Below are positions 8,351 to 17,267 of a DNA stretch of 64,000 nucleotides, in pieces; position 1 is the first letter of the stretch; each line of letters opens with the position of its first letter. A program made the translations under genes and the position numbers. This stretch comes from JAFMPW01 sp041743085 (GTDB lineage: Bacteria > Bacteroidota > Bacteroidia > Flavobacteriales > Flavobacteriaceae): assembly GCA_041743085.1 (NCBI GenBank), contig JBGTNL010000019.1, positions 271,665 to 335,664 of the forward strand, read 5' to 3'. Below the pieces are notes generated by a model, which was given only the letters and a program-made list of their open reading frames with translations, was not told where the DNA came from and made no database searches.

Positions 8351-9445
8351 ATGAAATTAACAATTCCTGCCCGGCTAATTCTGGGAATCTTAATTTTCAA
8401 TTTTGGATACCTCCCTGCACAAAGCAAAGCGCATACCGAAGTTTCAATAATAGGAAACCGATTTTATATCAACGGGGAACTCACCTACAAAGACAGGTTT
8501 TGGAAGGGACACGAAATTCAGGGATTATTGTTTAATTCCCGGATGGTACAGGGAATTTTTGATGACTTAAATCCAGGGACGCGGGCCAGATTTTCATACC
8601 CGGATACAAAGAAATGGGATCCCGAAAGAAATACGAGTGAATTTGTGACGGCCATGGGGGATTGGAAAGCGCATGGCCTGCTTGCATTCACTCTTAATTT
8701 GCAGGGTGGAAGCCCAATGGGCTACGGAAATATGGGGTGGATAAACTCTACATTTGATGAGGAAGGGAATCCAGGACCTGATTATTTAAACAGGTTGGAA
8801 AGAATTTTAAAAAGAGCGGACGAACTCCAGATGGTCGTCATTTTAGGCTATTTTTATTTTGGCCAGGATCAATATCTTAAGAATGAAAAAGCCGTTATCA
8901 ATGCGGTTGATACAATTACCCGTTGGATTCTCGACAAAGGTTATCAGAATATCCTGGTGGAAATAAACAATGAATGCGACATTCGCTATGAGCACGAAAT
9001 TCTGCAACCGAAGCGCGTTCATGAACTTATAGAAAGGGTAAAAGGGATAAGCAGGAACGGCCATAGTTTATTGGTAGGCACCAGTTATGGCGGTGGCACA
9101 ATACCTTTGCCCAATGTGGTCACCGCTTCCGATTATTTATTGCTGCACGGGAACGGAGTAGGAAATCCCGCAAAAATTTCGGAGATGGTGCAGGCCACAA
9201 GAAGAGTAAATGGATATACCGATAAACCTATTCTCTTTAATGAGGACGATCATTACGATTTTACCGCTGAAAACAACAACCTTAAATCCGCTGTAAAAGC
9301 CTATGCTTCCTGGGGTTACTTTGATTTCAGAAGAAAAGGTGAAGGATTTGAAAATGGGTATCAAAGTGTACCTGTTGATTGGGGTATAACTTCTGAGCGG
9401 AAGAGGAGCTTCTTTGGAAAGATCAAGGAAATCACGGGCTTTTAA
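8351..9445 (+). CDS. Secreted glycoside-hydrolase-like TIM-barrel protein
   Basis: A predicted exported protein of 364 residues. The ATG at 8351 gives a signal peptide (basic start, then a hydrophobic core LILGILIFNFGYL, cleavage near L-P-A-Q); an in-frame GTG nine codons upstream would spoil it. The body resembles clan GH-A (beta/alpha)8 barrels: V-E-I-N-N-E puts Glu208 as candidate acid/base and F-N-E-D-D-H puts Glu298 as candidate nucleophile. The exact GH family and substrate cannot be named. It may trim polysaccharide in the periplasm or outside. Confidence 0.7.
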   Translation: MKLTIPARLILGILIFNFGYLPAQSKAHTEVSIIGNRFYINGELTYKDRFWKGHEIQGLLFNSRMVQGIFDDLNPGTRARFSYPDTKKWDPERNTSEFVTAMGDWKAHGLLAFTLNLQGGSPMGYGNMGWINSTFDEEGNPGPDYLNRLERILKRADELQMVVILGYFYFGQDQYLKNEKAVINAVDTITRWILDKGYQNILVEINNECDIRYEHEILQPKRVHELIERVKGISRNGHSLLVGTSYGGGTIPLPNVVTASDYLLLHGNGVGNPAKISEMVQATRRVNGYTDKPILFNEDDHYDFTAENNNLKSAVKAYASWGYFDFRRKGEGFENGYQSVPVDWGITSERKRSFFGKIKEITGF

Positions 9446-9484
9446 GGAACTATTTCGCAATAAAAAATTTCTTGAAATTCCGTC

Positions 9485-9513
9485 ATTTAGATTCCCGCTT
9501 TTGCGGGAATGAC
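9485..9513. terminator. Hairpin 3' of the glycosidase-like gene
   Basis: ATTCCCGC at 9491-9498 pairs with GCGGGAAT at 9503-9510 around a TTTT loop, with outer GTCATT/AATGAC bases adding to the stem. It follows the stop at 9445 after a run AAAAAATTTCTTGAAA. There is no clear T-tract, so it may be a common dispersed palindrome rather than a true terminator. Confidence 0.45.
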
Positions 9514-9694
9514 ATTTCCGCAGCAAGCTGCGAGGAATTCTTTTCGATTAAAAATAAAAAAATCAGCCCTCAGTTTCATTAAAAAAACCGCCTGAATCCC
9601 AATGAAAGTTGCAATGGGAATCAGAACGGTCTCTAACTAAATAACCAACCAAAAAAACTTTTATAGCCTATTACTTTGTCGTAAAATACAACAA

Positions 9695-10623
9695 TTACTT
9701 TCTTTTCCGTTTCACATTCATCACCGGAAGTTTTGTTTTGCTCCTTTTCCGGGAACCTAGGGTTGTTCCGTCTTTCAGATACCCAATATAGCCCCTCGCC
9801 TTAAATTCATAAACTGTTCCGCTATCCGGGTGATATAATTCAATCGTGCCGTCATTAATAATATACAATTCAAAATAACCATTGTCCAAAAAGTCATAAT
9901 CCAGTACTAAAGTTTTGAGCGTTTGGTCACCTGCCACATTGTATACCTCATAATCCCCCTCGTAATCCCATTGAAGGCCATTAACAGGAAGTTCTGCCGC
10001 ATCCACGGAAGACCGAAGAAATCCCCAGTAGAACCCGATAAAAATTGCAGGTAATTCTCATCATCAAAGTCGTTGATCGCTCCTTCCCGGCTGGTAAAAA
10101 CCTTTTCCCAGGCCCCGTATTCCTGCAAAAAATAGTTGATATTATCATAGAAAACGCTGTCATAATCGAAGTTGCTCCTCTGATATCCTTTAATGAAATA
10201 AGAAGTGTCTATTACCGGGGCATACAGTTCGAGCGTATTGTTGTTAATCGCAAATACTTCAAATATCCATTCGCCATCCACATCGTGATCTACTACAACT
10301 GCGGCTCGAAGCGTATCATAGTAACCAACTTCTATTCCCAAACCTCCACCGATCTTTCCAATACCCACCATATTATTATTGGCATACAGTGTACCTCCGT
10401 CGAATGTGATGGTGAAAGCGCGCTGTAAAAATGGAACTTCTTCGCTACCTCTTGTTTCATTGATATCCACATACCAAAGATCATAGGATTGCAGTACCTG
10501 ATCCGTATTAAATGAAGATTCTTCAATAAATTCATCCTCCAGGATCACTTCATTATAGCATGAGGTGCTCAGTAACCCCATCACTAAAAATCCGGAAAGT
10601 AGTTTTAATGCCCTCATAGTCAT
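9695..10623 (-). pseudogene. Lipoprotein of unknown function, split by a frameshift
   Basis: Starting at ATG 10623 (or 10617) the product has a lipoprotein signal peptide with lipobox L-S-T-S-C, then an acidic, aromatic-rich, beta-type protein. The first frame runs to SGSTGDFFG near 10010-10030 and then becomes unrelated sequence; one base shift there restores V-D-A-A-E-L-P-V-N-G and 100 further residues of the same character. The two parts share paired phrases (FEVFAINNNTLELYAPVIDT and FELYIINDGTIELYHPDSGT), suggesting a repeated domain. One base has probably been lost, unless the break is a sequencing error. Confidence 0.72.
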
Positions 10624-10740
10624 ATAGTTATTTTCTAAGTTAAAAACAAGCATCGTGCCAAGATTTGTATCCCAGTTCTTAATGTTCCCGGAGCTGTTCA
10701 GGAATAGTATTAAGAACTCTGAATTCAGTTCCCTTCTTTA

Positions 10741-10793
10741 GGGCACCTCTAATAACTCTGTTAGCAACCAAAGTAGGGTTTTTAGAGATGCCC
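10741..10793. repeat. 53-bp remnant related to the 161-bp MITE-like element
   Basis: It begins with the same 20 bases as the element at 2753 (GGGCACCTCTAATAACTCTG) and ends with nearly the same 33 bases (reading CAACCAAAGTAGGG, then TTTTTAGAGATGCCC), lacking the middle 108 bp. A TA dinucleotide lies on both sides. It looks like an internally deleted copy. Confidence 0.65.
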
Positions 10794-10980
10794 TAATTTA
10801 ACTACCATGTATCAACCGCTTTTTTCTGATATTTCAAATAAAAAATTTCTTGAACCCGCTTATTAGATTAATAACAAAAAGTTGCGCCATTTGCATATGG
10901 GGGAACCAAAATTCCTTCTTCAAAGGGATTTAGAGTGTTTTTTTAAGTAGAAACACTATTTTAGCCAGCAACACCTTCAA

Positions 10981-11982
10981 ATGAAAAACGATCTAAAATT
11001 TGCGGTAATAGGTGGGGGCAGCTGGGCGACTGCCATTGTAAAGATGCTTTCTGAAAATCTGGAAAGCATTACCTGGTATATGCGAAATTCTGAGGCGGTA
11101 GAGTTTATTAAGGTTAAAAAGCACAATCCCAACTACCTTACTTCCGTGACTTTCAATATGGAAAAGTTGCAATTAACCGATAATATCAATGCTGCCGTTG
11201 AAACGGCAGACGTGCTAATCTTCGTCATCCCATCTGCCTTTTTAAGTGGGGAGTTGGAAAAACTCAGTGTACCACTTAAAGACAAGATCGTATACTCGGC
11301 CATAAAGGGTATCGTTCCGGAAACCGGACTTATCGTCGGGGAACACTTCAATAAACATTACAAGGTTCCTTTCAAAAATATCGGAGTGATCACCGGTCCC
11401 TGCCATGCGGAGGAAGTGGCCCTGGAACGACTTTCCTATCTCACCATCGCTTGTGCCAATCCTGAAAATAGCAAACTGCTGGCCAGGGTTTTGGAAAGCG
11501 ATTACATCAAAACCAATGTGTCAAAGGATATTATAGGAACCGAGTATGCCGCCATGCTTAAAAATATCTATGCCATTGCCGCCGGTATTGCCCATGGCCT
11601 TGGTTACGGGGATAATTTCCAAAGCGTTTTGATGAGTAACGCCATCCGCGAGATGAAGCGATATACCAAAAAAATATATGATATAGACAGGAATATCAAT
11701 GATTCGGCCTATCTTGGGGACCTGTTGGTTACCGCTTACTCCACTTTTAGCCGCAATCGGATGTTTGGAAATATGATTGGAAAGGGCTATACCGTTAAAA
11801 GCGCCATGATGGAGATGAACATGGTGGCCGAAGGGTACTACGCCACAAAGAGCGCCTATGAATTAAAGTCAAAGTTCAAAAAGAAGGCAAAAACCCCAAT
11901 TATAGATGCTGTTTTTGATATCTTGTACAATCAAAAGAACGCTAAGAAAATAGTTAAGGATTTAACCGAGAAATTGGATTAA
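10981..11982 (+). CDS. gpsA: NAD(P)-dependent glycerol-3-phosphate dehydrogenase
   Basis: A 333-residue cytoplasmic enzyme that reduces dihydroxyacetone phosphate to sn-glycerol 3-phosphate for phospholipid synthesis. Residues 8-14 (VIGGGSW) are the Rossmann GxGxxx loop; ITGPCHAEEV near 135-144 and EYAAMLKNIYAIAAGIAHGL near 180-199 are the family substrate and hinge motifs with the catalytic Lys. Length is normal. The membrane-associated partner acting in the opposite direction, glpD, lies 3 kb downstream on the other strand. Confidence 0.94.
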   Translation: MKNDLKFAVIGGGSWATAIVKMLSENLESITWYMRNSEAVEFIKVKKHNPNYLTSVTFNMEKLQLTDNINAAVETADVLIFVIPSAFLSGELEKLSVPLKDKIVYSAIKGIVPETGLIVGEHFNKHYKVPFKNIGVITGPCHAEEVALERLSYLTIACANPENSKLLARVLESDYIKTNVSKDIIGTEYAAMLKNIYAIAAGIAHGLGYGDNFQSVLMSNAIREMKRYTKKIYDIDRNINDSAYLGDLLVTAYSTFSRNRMFGNMIGKGYTVKSAMMEMNMVAEGYYATKSAYELKSKFKKKAKTPIIDAVFDILYNQKNAKKIVKDLTEKLD

Positions 11983-12050
11983 TTCCATTGTTATTTTTTT
12001 ATCTCCTTCCAATTGAATAATTTAGAATTTGCCCACAAAGGCGTTGATCT

Positions 12051-13058
12051 ATGAGTACCCTAAAAAGCATCTCAATACTGTCCTTGATAGCCATAACCGG
12101 TTCTATAACCGCATTTCAAACCGCGGGTATCAACAATTTTAGCGATCAGGGAGATTTTGAATCTTATGAGGAAGTGATTGCAGGCAGTCGTGAAACTATA
12201 AAAATGATTCCTATTACCGGGGGAACATTTAAAATGGGCAGTACGAATGCAGAGGCAGATGAGGCCCCCGTTCATGAGGTTTTGGTAAGTGATTTTTGGA
12301 TGGGAGCATACGAGATCACCTGGGACCAGTACCAGTTGTTTGCCGAGCGGCAGATTGATGGTGCCAAAAATCCGGAAATTGGCAATGAAATAGCCATTGA
12401 AATTGATGCTGTAGCCGCAGCTACCACCCCTTACGTAGACATGAGTCACGGAATGGGAAGAAAGGGCTTTCCCGTGGTAAATATTACGGAACATGCGGCC
12501 CTGACTTTCTGTAAATGGTTAAGCGCCAAAACGGGTAATTTCTACCGTCTCCCGACTGAAGCCGAATGGGAATATGCCTGCAGGGCGGGAAGTACAGACC
12601 AGTATGCCTTCGGAAATGATAGTACTCAACTCGGGGACTATGCCTGGTATAAGGCCAATAGCGACAATAAATATCAAAAGGTTGGAACGAAAAAACCCAA
12701 TGCCTTTGGGTTGTATGATATGCACGGCAATGTGGCGGAATTGACCATGGATCAGTATGATGAAGCATCTTATGTCAGCAGAAAGGAAGATGTCACCAAA
12801 GATCCCTGGGTAAAACCCACGGAACTCTATCCCCGGGCGGTCCGGGGTGGTTCCTGGCAGGATGAAGCGGGAGAATTACGCTCGTCTGTAAGGTTAGGTT
12901 CCAAAGCGGCCTGGAAAAGAATTGATCCGCAGATCCCGAAAAGTAAGTGGTGGTTTACGAATGCGCCCCATGTGGGATTTCGAATTGTTAGACCCAAAAA
13001 TACCCCCTCCGGGGAGGAAATTGAAAACTACTGGCTAGAGGCCATAGATGATTATTAA
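12051..13058 (+). CDS. FGE/SUMF1-fold secreted protein lacking the catalytic cysteines
   Basis: A 335-residue exported protein: signal peptide to about residue 24, then the formylglycine-generating-enzyme fold (PF03781): I-P-I-T-G-G-T-F-K-M-G-S near 55-66, F-W-M-G-x-Y-E-I-T near 81-89, L-P-T-E-A-E-W-E-Y-A near 165-174, V-R-G-G-S-W and G-F-R-I-V-R-P at the end. Active FGE needs two C-terminal Cys; here that region reads L-R-S-S-V-R-L-G-S, so sulfatase activation is unlikely. It is 9 bp from the Tat-exported oxidoreductase and probably cotranscribed. Confidence 0.85.
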   Translation: MSTLKSISILSLIAITGSITAFQTAGINNFSDQGDFESYEEVIAGSRETIKMIPITGGTFKMGSTNAEADEAPVHEVLVSDFWMGAYEITWDQYQLFAERQIDGAKNPEIGNEIAIEIDAVAAATTPYVDMSHGMGRKGFPVVNITEHAALTFCKWLSAKTGNFYRLPTEAEWEYACRAGSTDQYAFGNDSTQLGDYAWYKANSDNKYQKVGTKKPNAFGLYDMHGNVAELTMDQYDEASYVSRKEDVTKDPWVKPTELYPRAVRGGSWQDEAGELRSSVRLGSKAAWKRIDPQIPKSKWWFTNAPHVGFRIVRPKNTPSGEEIENYWLEAIDDY

Positions 13059-13067
13059 AACCCTTGA

Positions 13068-14408
13068 ATGATGAAAAAAGATAAAAAAAAGGTGTCGCGA
13101 AGAAGCTTTTGTAAGAACACCGCCATTGTGGCCGGAGGTATTTTAACGCTGCCTTTGGATGTAGCCGCATCTGCCCATGTGTTAGGTGATGATGCCATTA
13201 AAATTGCGCTTGTTGGCTGTGGTGGCCGGGGAACCGGAGCTGCGATGCAGGCCCTTAGCACAAAGGAAAATGTAAAATTGGTTGCCATGGCAGATGCTTT
13301 TAAGGACCGCCTTGATGACTGTTATGGTATTCTGTCCAAGAAATTCGGAGATTCTGATAAATTGATGGTTAAGGACGAGGATAAGTATGTGGGATTTGAA
13401 GCCTACAAAAATGCCATTGACAAGGCAGATGTAGTACTCCTTGCCACAACGCCGGGTTTCCGGCCCATACATTTTGAATACGCGGTAAATAAAGGCAAGC
13501 ACATCTTTATGGAGAAACCCGTAGCAACCGATGCCCATGGCATCCGGAAGGTACTGGCCGCCGCGGAAATAGCAAAACAAAAAAATCTGAATGTTGTGGT
13601 TGGCCTGCAACGGCATTACCAGAAGAACTACCTTGCCTGCCTTGATCACATCAAAGAGGGCAAAATGGGACAGATTGTTTCCGGACAGGTGTACTGGAAC
13701 AGCGGCGGTGTTTGGGTAAAGGACAGACAGCCCGACCAAACAGAAATGGAATACCAGATGCGCAATTGGTATTACTTTAACTGGCTTTGTGGCGATCATA
13801 TTGTGGAGCAACATATTCATAATATTGATGTGGCCAACTGGTTTATAGGGGAATTCCCGTTACATGCCCAGGGGATGGGAGGCCGCGAGATACGGACCGA
13901 TAAAAAATTCGGGGAGATATTTGATCACCACTTTGTGGAATTTACATATCCTTCGGGTGCTGTGATCGCCAGCCAGTGCAGGCACCAACCGGGATGTGTG
14001 ACCAATGTATCTGAAAGTTTTCAGGGTACAAAAGGAAAGATCTATACCGACTCCCAGAATAAGGGTATGATTACGGGTTATGATGGCAATACAATCTTTG
14101 AGCACCAGGGGGAGGAAGATCCAAATCCCTACCAGACGGAACACGATGCACTTTTCGCCTCCATAAAAGCAGGAAATGTTATTAACGATGTGGAACACGC
14201 TGCCAAAACAACAATGACAGCTATTTTGGGTAGAATGGCCACCTATTCCGGGCAGTTGATCACCTTTGAGGACGCCCTGAACAAAGGAAGAAGCATTATG
14301 CCCGCCCAGTATACATGGGATGCAAAGCCGCCCGTACTACCCGATGCCAATGGCAGGTATCCGGTACCAGTACCAGGGGTTACTCAGGTGTTGGAGTTAG
14401 AATCTTAA
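13068..14408 (+). CDS. Tat-exported Gfo/Idh/MocA-family oxidoreductase
   Basis: A 446-residue protein with a twin-arginine signal (V-S-R-R-S-F-C-K near residues 9-16, then a hydrophobic stretch), followed by an N-terminal Rossmann domain (I-A-L-V-G-C-G-G-R-G-T-G near 47-58) and the E-K-P-V-A-T signature near 146-151. The dinucleotide is thus bound before export through the Tat system. Relatives act on sugars or sugar-like compounds in the periplasm; the exact reaction is unknown. It follows the FGE-like gene by 9 bp, so the pair may work on one substrate. Confidence 0.88.
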   Translation: MMKKDKKKVSRRSFCKNTAIVAGGILTLPLDVAASAHVLGDDAIKIALVGCGGRGTGAAMQALSTKENVKLVAMADAFKDRLDDCYGILSKKFGDSDKLMVKDEDKYVGFEAYKNAIDKADVVLLATTPGFRPIHFEYAVNKGKHIFMEKPVATDAHGIRKVLAAAEIAKQKNLNVVVGLQRHYQKNYLACLDHIKEGKMGQIVSGQVYWNSGGVWVKDRQPDQTEMEYQMRNWYYFNWLCGDHIVEQHIHNIDVANWFIGEFPLHAQGMGGREIRTDKKFGEIFDHHFVEFTYPSGAVIASQCRHQPGCVTNVSESFQGTKGKIYTDSQNKGMITGYDGNTIFEHQGEEDPNPYQTEHDALFASIKAGNVINDVEHAAKTTMTAILGRMATYSGQLITFEDALNKGRSIMPAQYTWDAKPPVLPDANGRYPVPVPGVTQVLELES

Positions 14409-14425
14409 TTGAATCCCGGATATTG

Positions 14426-14550
14426 TTCATTCAGAGCGCGGCGAAGAATATTTTTGGATTCCTTCCTGTGCCAGAAGGCGGTTTTAGCCCTCACGGGGCT
14501 GGTAGATGCTTACGTTCTCTCTTTGGCAATCGGGATGCGTTCTGAATGAC
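14426..14550. repeat. Intergenic inverted repeat of the TCATTCAGA-GCG type
   Basis: TCATTCAGAGCGC (14427-14439) is mirrored by GCGTTCTGAATGA (14537-14549). The enclosed ~100 bp hold no gene. It fills the space between two convergent genes, so it may act as a shared transcript end. Similar TCATTCAGAGCG palindromes are widespread in Bacteroidota genomes (general recollection). Confidence 0.5.
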
Positions 14551-14572
14551 AACTTATAGTGCATCCCCTATT

Positions 14573-16240
14573 TCAAATCCGGTCCAGGGAGAAGTTAGAG
14601 TGCTCGTCGATAGCATGCTCCAGTGCTTCTTTCCATTGTTGGATCTGGGTATCATCCAACGTATAGATGGATTTAAACTCCCCCAGAATGGGATTCATCA
14701 TAGTGCGGACGCTATCAATATCAAAATAAAGTCGGCCTGTCCTTCGAATAAAAAAGTCCATAGGCGTCAGTACCATTTCAAAGTCGATTCCAAAATGTAA
14801 TTCAGCTTTTATCATTCTTACGCGGGCATCCTTATCCTTTAGTGCGGCATAGGTTTTAAGGATTGTTTCTGTCTGCTTCCCGTAGTTGGTAACCAAAAAC
14901 CACGCATCGTGTTCGGAGAACCCGTCCTTGCGAATCCTTTCATATACTTCGGCAATATACTTCTTTACCTCCTTATGCCTTTTAAAATCGCTGCCGCACA
15001 AAGGGATCTCGGCAGTACCGCTTTCAGGAATTTTATTTCCATGATCTTCTTCCATTTTCCGTGCTACCCTGTTCACAGCCCGTTCGGCCATTTTGCGATA
15101 GCCGGTAAGCTTGCCACCGGCCATGCTGATAAGTCCGGTATCCGAGGTAAATATCTCATCCTTCCGGGAAAGTTCCGAAGCCGATTTTCCCTCTTCGTGA
15201 ATGAGAGGGCGCAACCCTGCCCAGGACGATTCAATATCTCCCATCCCTAACTCAATGTCGGGAAACATATTATTTACGGCAGATATAAGATACAAGACAT
15301 CTGCCAGGTCTATATCCACGTTATCCTTATCATTATTGAAATTGGTATCGGTGGTCCCCACATAAGTGATCTTGCCCCTGGGAATGGCAAACATCATGCG
15401 GCCGTCGGGAACATCAAAGTATACCGATTGCTTCACCGGCAATTTTTCGTGCGGGAACACCAAATGAACTCCCTTGGTCAGATGCAGCCTTTTCCCCTTT
15501 TTGGAGTGATTTACACTTCTTAATTCGTCTACCCATGGTCCTGCAGCACTTATGACGTATTTCGATTTGATACTAAACTCCTGTCCCGAGAGGCCGTCCC
15601 TTACTTTTACCCCGGCCACTTTTTCCTCCGAATATAAAAAATCTTCCACCTTGGCATAGTTCAGGGCTTGTGCCCCATAGTGCAGGCTTGTTTTGATTGT
15701 TTCCAGGGTTAATCTTGCATCATCCGTTCTATATTCCGCATAATAACCTGCCCCTTTGAGAATCTTTTTGGGGAGCAGCGGCTCTAAAGCCAACGCTTCC
15801 TTCTTTTCCAATATCTTTCGCTTGTCTTTCCCATCCACCTGGGCAAGAATGTCGTACACCTTCAGGCCAATTGAGGTGAGCCATTTGCCATAAGAGCCTC
15901 CCTCAATAAGCGGGAGTAACATCTTCTCGGGCAGCACTAAATGAGGCGCCAGTTTATGGACTATAGCGCGTTCGGAGCCCACTTCCTTTACCAGCCAAAA
16001 ATCGAACTGTTTCAGGTACCTCAACCCTCCGTGAATGAGTTTGGTAGATTTACTGCTGGTTCCGGAGGCAAAGTCGCCCTTTTCTACCAATGCCACTCTC
16101 AATCCTCGAGATGCTGCATCAAGGGCAATTCCTCCTCCTGTGATGCCCCCTCCTATTACCACCAGGTCGAAGGTCTTCTGAGAAAGTTTTTTAATTACTT
16201 CGGTTCTCTTAAGATTTGTAAATTCGATATCCTTCGTCAT
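14573..16240 (-). CDS. glpD: FAD-dependent glycerol-3-phosphate dehydrogenase
   Basis: A 555-residue FAD enzyme that oxidises glycerol 3-phosphate to dihydroxyacetone phosphate at the membrane, passing electrons to quinone. The N-terminus carries the FAD loop D-L-V-V-I-G-G-G-I-T-G-G-G, followed by L-V-E-K-G-D-F-A-S-G-T-S-S-K-S-T-K-L-I-H-G-G-L-R, the classic GlpD/DAO signature; the C-terminal helical DAO_C domain is complete. The start at 16240 (M-T-K-D-I-E-F) is preferred over one 14 codons earlier because a consensus promoter overlaps that longer start. Confidence 0.93.
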   Translation of the reverse strand: MTKDIEFTNLKRTEVIKKLSQKTFDLVVIGGGITGGGIALDAASRGLRVALVEKGDFASGTSSKSTKLIHGGLRYLKQFDFWLVKEVGSERAIVHKLAPHLVLPEKMLLPLIEGGSYGKWLTSIGLKVYDILAQVDGKDKRKILEKKEALALEPLLPKKILKGAGYYAEYRTDDARLTLETIKTSLHYGAQALNYAKVEDFLYSEEKVAGVKVRDGLSGQEFSIKSKYVISAAGPWVDELRSVNHSKKGKRLHLTKGVHLVFPHEKLPVKQSVYFDVPDGRMMFAIPRGKITYVGTTDTNFNNDKDNVDIDLADVLYLISAVNNMFPDIELGMGDIESSWAGLRPLIHEEGKSASELSRKDEIFTSDTGLISMAGGKLTGYRKMAERAVNRVARKMEEDHGNKIPESGTAEIPLCGSDFKRHKEVKKYIAEVYERIRKDGFSEHDAWFLVTNYGKQTETILKTYAALKDKDARVRMIKAELHFGIDFEMVLTPMDFFIRRTGRLYFDIDSVRTMMNPILGEFKSIYTLDDTQIQQWKEALEHAIDEHSNFSLDRI

Positions 16241-16279
16241 CGGTATATTTAGCTGAAACCCGCAGATTAAGGCGTGAGC

Positions 16280-16310
16280 CAAAGGTAGATGATTGAAACC
16301 CTATTTCAAA
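16280..16310 (-). promoter_or_regulatory. Housekeeping sigma promoter for glpD
   Basis: Read on the minus strand, TTTG (16310-16307) is followed after exactly 19 bases by TACCTTTG (16287-16280), which fits the Bacteroidota consensus TTTG-N19-TAnnTTTG. Transcription should start about 7 bases further on, roughly 30 bases before the glpD ATG at 16240. Confidence 0.72.
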
Positions 16311-16319
16311 GGAGTCCTT

Positions 16320-16600
16320 TCACTCTATCGTTATGGTGAGGGCTTTCTCATTGCCCAGTTCATCCACGACTGTAATTTTGTGCTTTCCCGGAGCCGGTAA
16401 TACCCCCGATTCATGAAAATTCCGGGTCTGAGCCACAAACTTTTCATCCAGATACCAAAACACCGTCATCTCGGGAGTTGTATGCGCAATTTTCATAACG
16501 ATCTCATTGAATTGATGTTCCTCTCAAAATTCTTAGGCAGGGAAATTCGGTTTCCATGGCTAGGGTAAATAAATTCGATATTTCCATCCGCCTCGCGCCG
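16320..16600 (-). pseudogene. pbpC: Remnant of the C-terminal domain of penicillin-binding protein 1C
   Basis: Two minus-strand frames give the end of PBP1C. The upstream one reads GNIEFIYPSHGNRISLPKNF; after a frameshift near 16530 the second reads E-E-H-Q-F-N-E-I-V, then MKIAHTTPEMTVFWYLDEKF, and ends GKHKITVVDELGNEKALTIT-I-E before TGA at 16320. This matches the BiPBP_C domain that closes PbpC proteins. The transglycosylase and transpeptidase domains are absent. The gene seems to have been lost except for about 90 terminal codons. Confidence 0.65.
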
Positions 16601-16678
16601 GCAATATCATGGGTTTTACTGACGATACGAATCCCCGACCTTACTGCCGTGCAAGAGAAGATCAAAATTTTCCTGGTT

Positions 16679-17035
16679 TCATTTGATGTACTGCTTTTCC
16701 AAAAAATAACTTACTATGGCCTCTTTCATCAGCACGGACTGCTCCCCCGCTTTAAGTGGCGGCAATTCTTCTTTCACCGTATAATGCGGCCAGCCATCCT
16801 CATCAAAAAATTCGAATTCATAATAACCATAAGGCTCCAGTAACCGGCAGATAGCAATATGCATTAAGTTTACTTTCTCATCTTTCTTATATGTCCTGTG
16901 ATACTGCCCCAACTCCTGCACCCCAACCAAATAAATAATAGCATCCAGTTCCAAAGGATCACCATCAGAGAACTGGTCGGAAAGTTTGTCGACCAATTCA
17001 ACCCATCGTTCTTTTAGTTTTATATCCCTGGACAT
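16679..17035 (-). CDS. Conserved hypothetical cytoplasmic protein
   Basis: A soluble protein of 118 residues, acidic in its first half, with no signal peptide or membrane segment. The stretch AIIYLVGVQELGQYHRTYKK near residues 33-52 and the block GYYEFEFFDEDGWPHYTV near 90-107 look like conserved patches; I recall unannotated proteins of this kind near cvpA in flavobacteria but can give no function. ATG 17035 is the only good start. It is divergent from cvpA. Confidence 0.65.
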   Translation of the reverse strand: MSRDIKLKERWVELVDKLSDQFSDGDPLELDAIIYLVGVQELGQYHRTYKKDEKVNLMHIAICRLLEPYGYYEFEFFDEDGWPHYTVKEELPPLKAGEQSVLMKEAIVSYFLEKQYIK

Positions 17036-17245
17036 GATTTATACTTTTTATGACACCCTCCTCAGATCGGGAGATAACAGAATCATCAACCGGCTTGTGG
17101 CCAAGAAAGCGTTTGCTCATTGCGCCATCCTACCCTGTCAAAACCCACACAACCTGTGCCTTCATTTTACTTTATTCCTCCTATATAATATCTAAGGAGC
17201 TTTTACCCTTGCCGCATTGAACTCCAAAGGTACAAATCAAAGTTC

Positions 17246-17253
17246 TATATTTG
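17246..17253 (+). promoter_or_regulatory. -7 box for cvpA
   Basis: TATATTTG matches the Bacteroidota -7 consensus TAnnTTTG and lies 14 bases before the cvpA ATG. No TTTG stands 19 bases upstream, so the call is weaker than that for glpD. Confidence 0.4.
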
Positions 17254-17267
17254 CGTAAACTGCGGGC

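Noticed and set aside
16241..16282. Longer glpD start at 16282
   Set aside because: The consensus promoter at 16280-16310 would overlap the start codon, and the extra residues are not part of the family.
16556..16843. Plus-strand frame opposite the pbpC remnant
   Set aside because: Antisense to protein-like sequence and without any motif; treated as a shadow.
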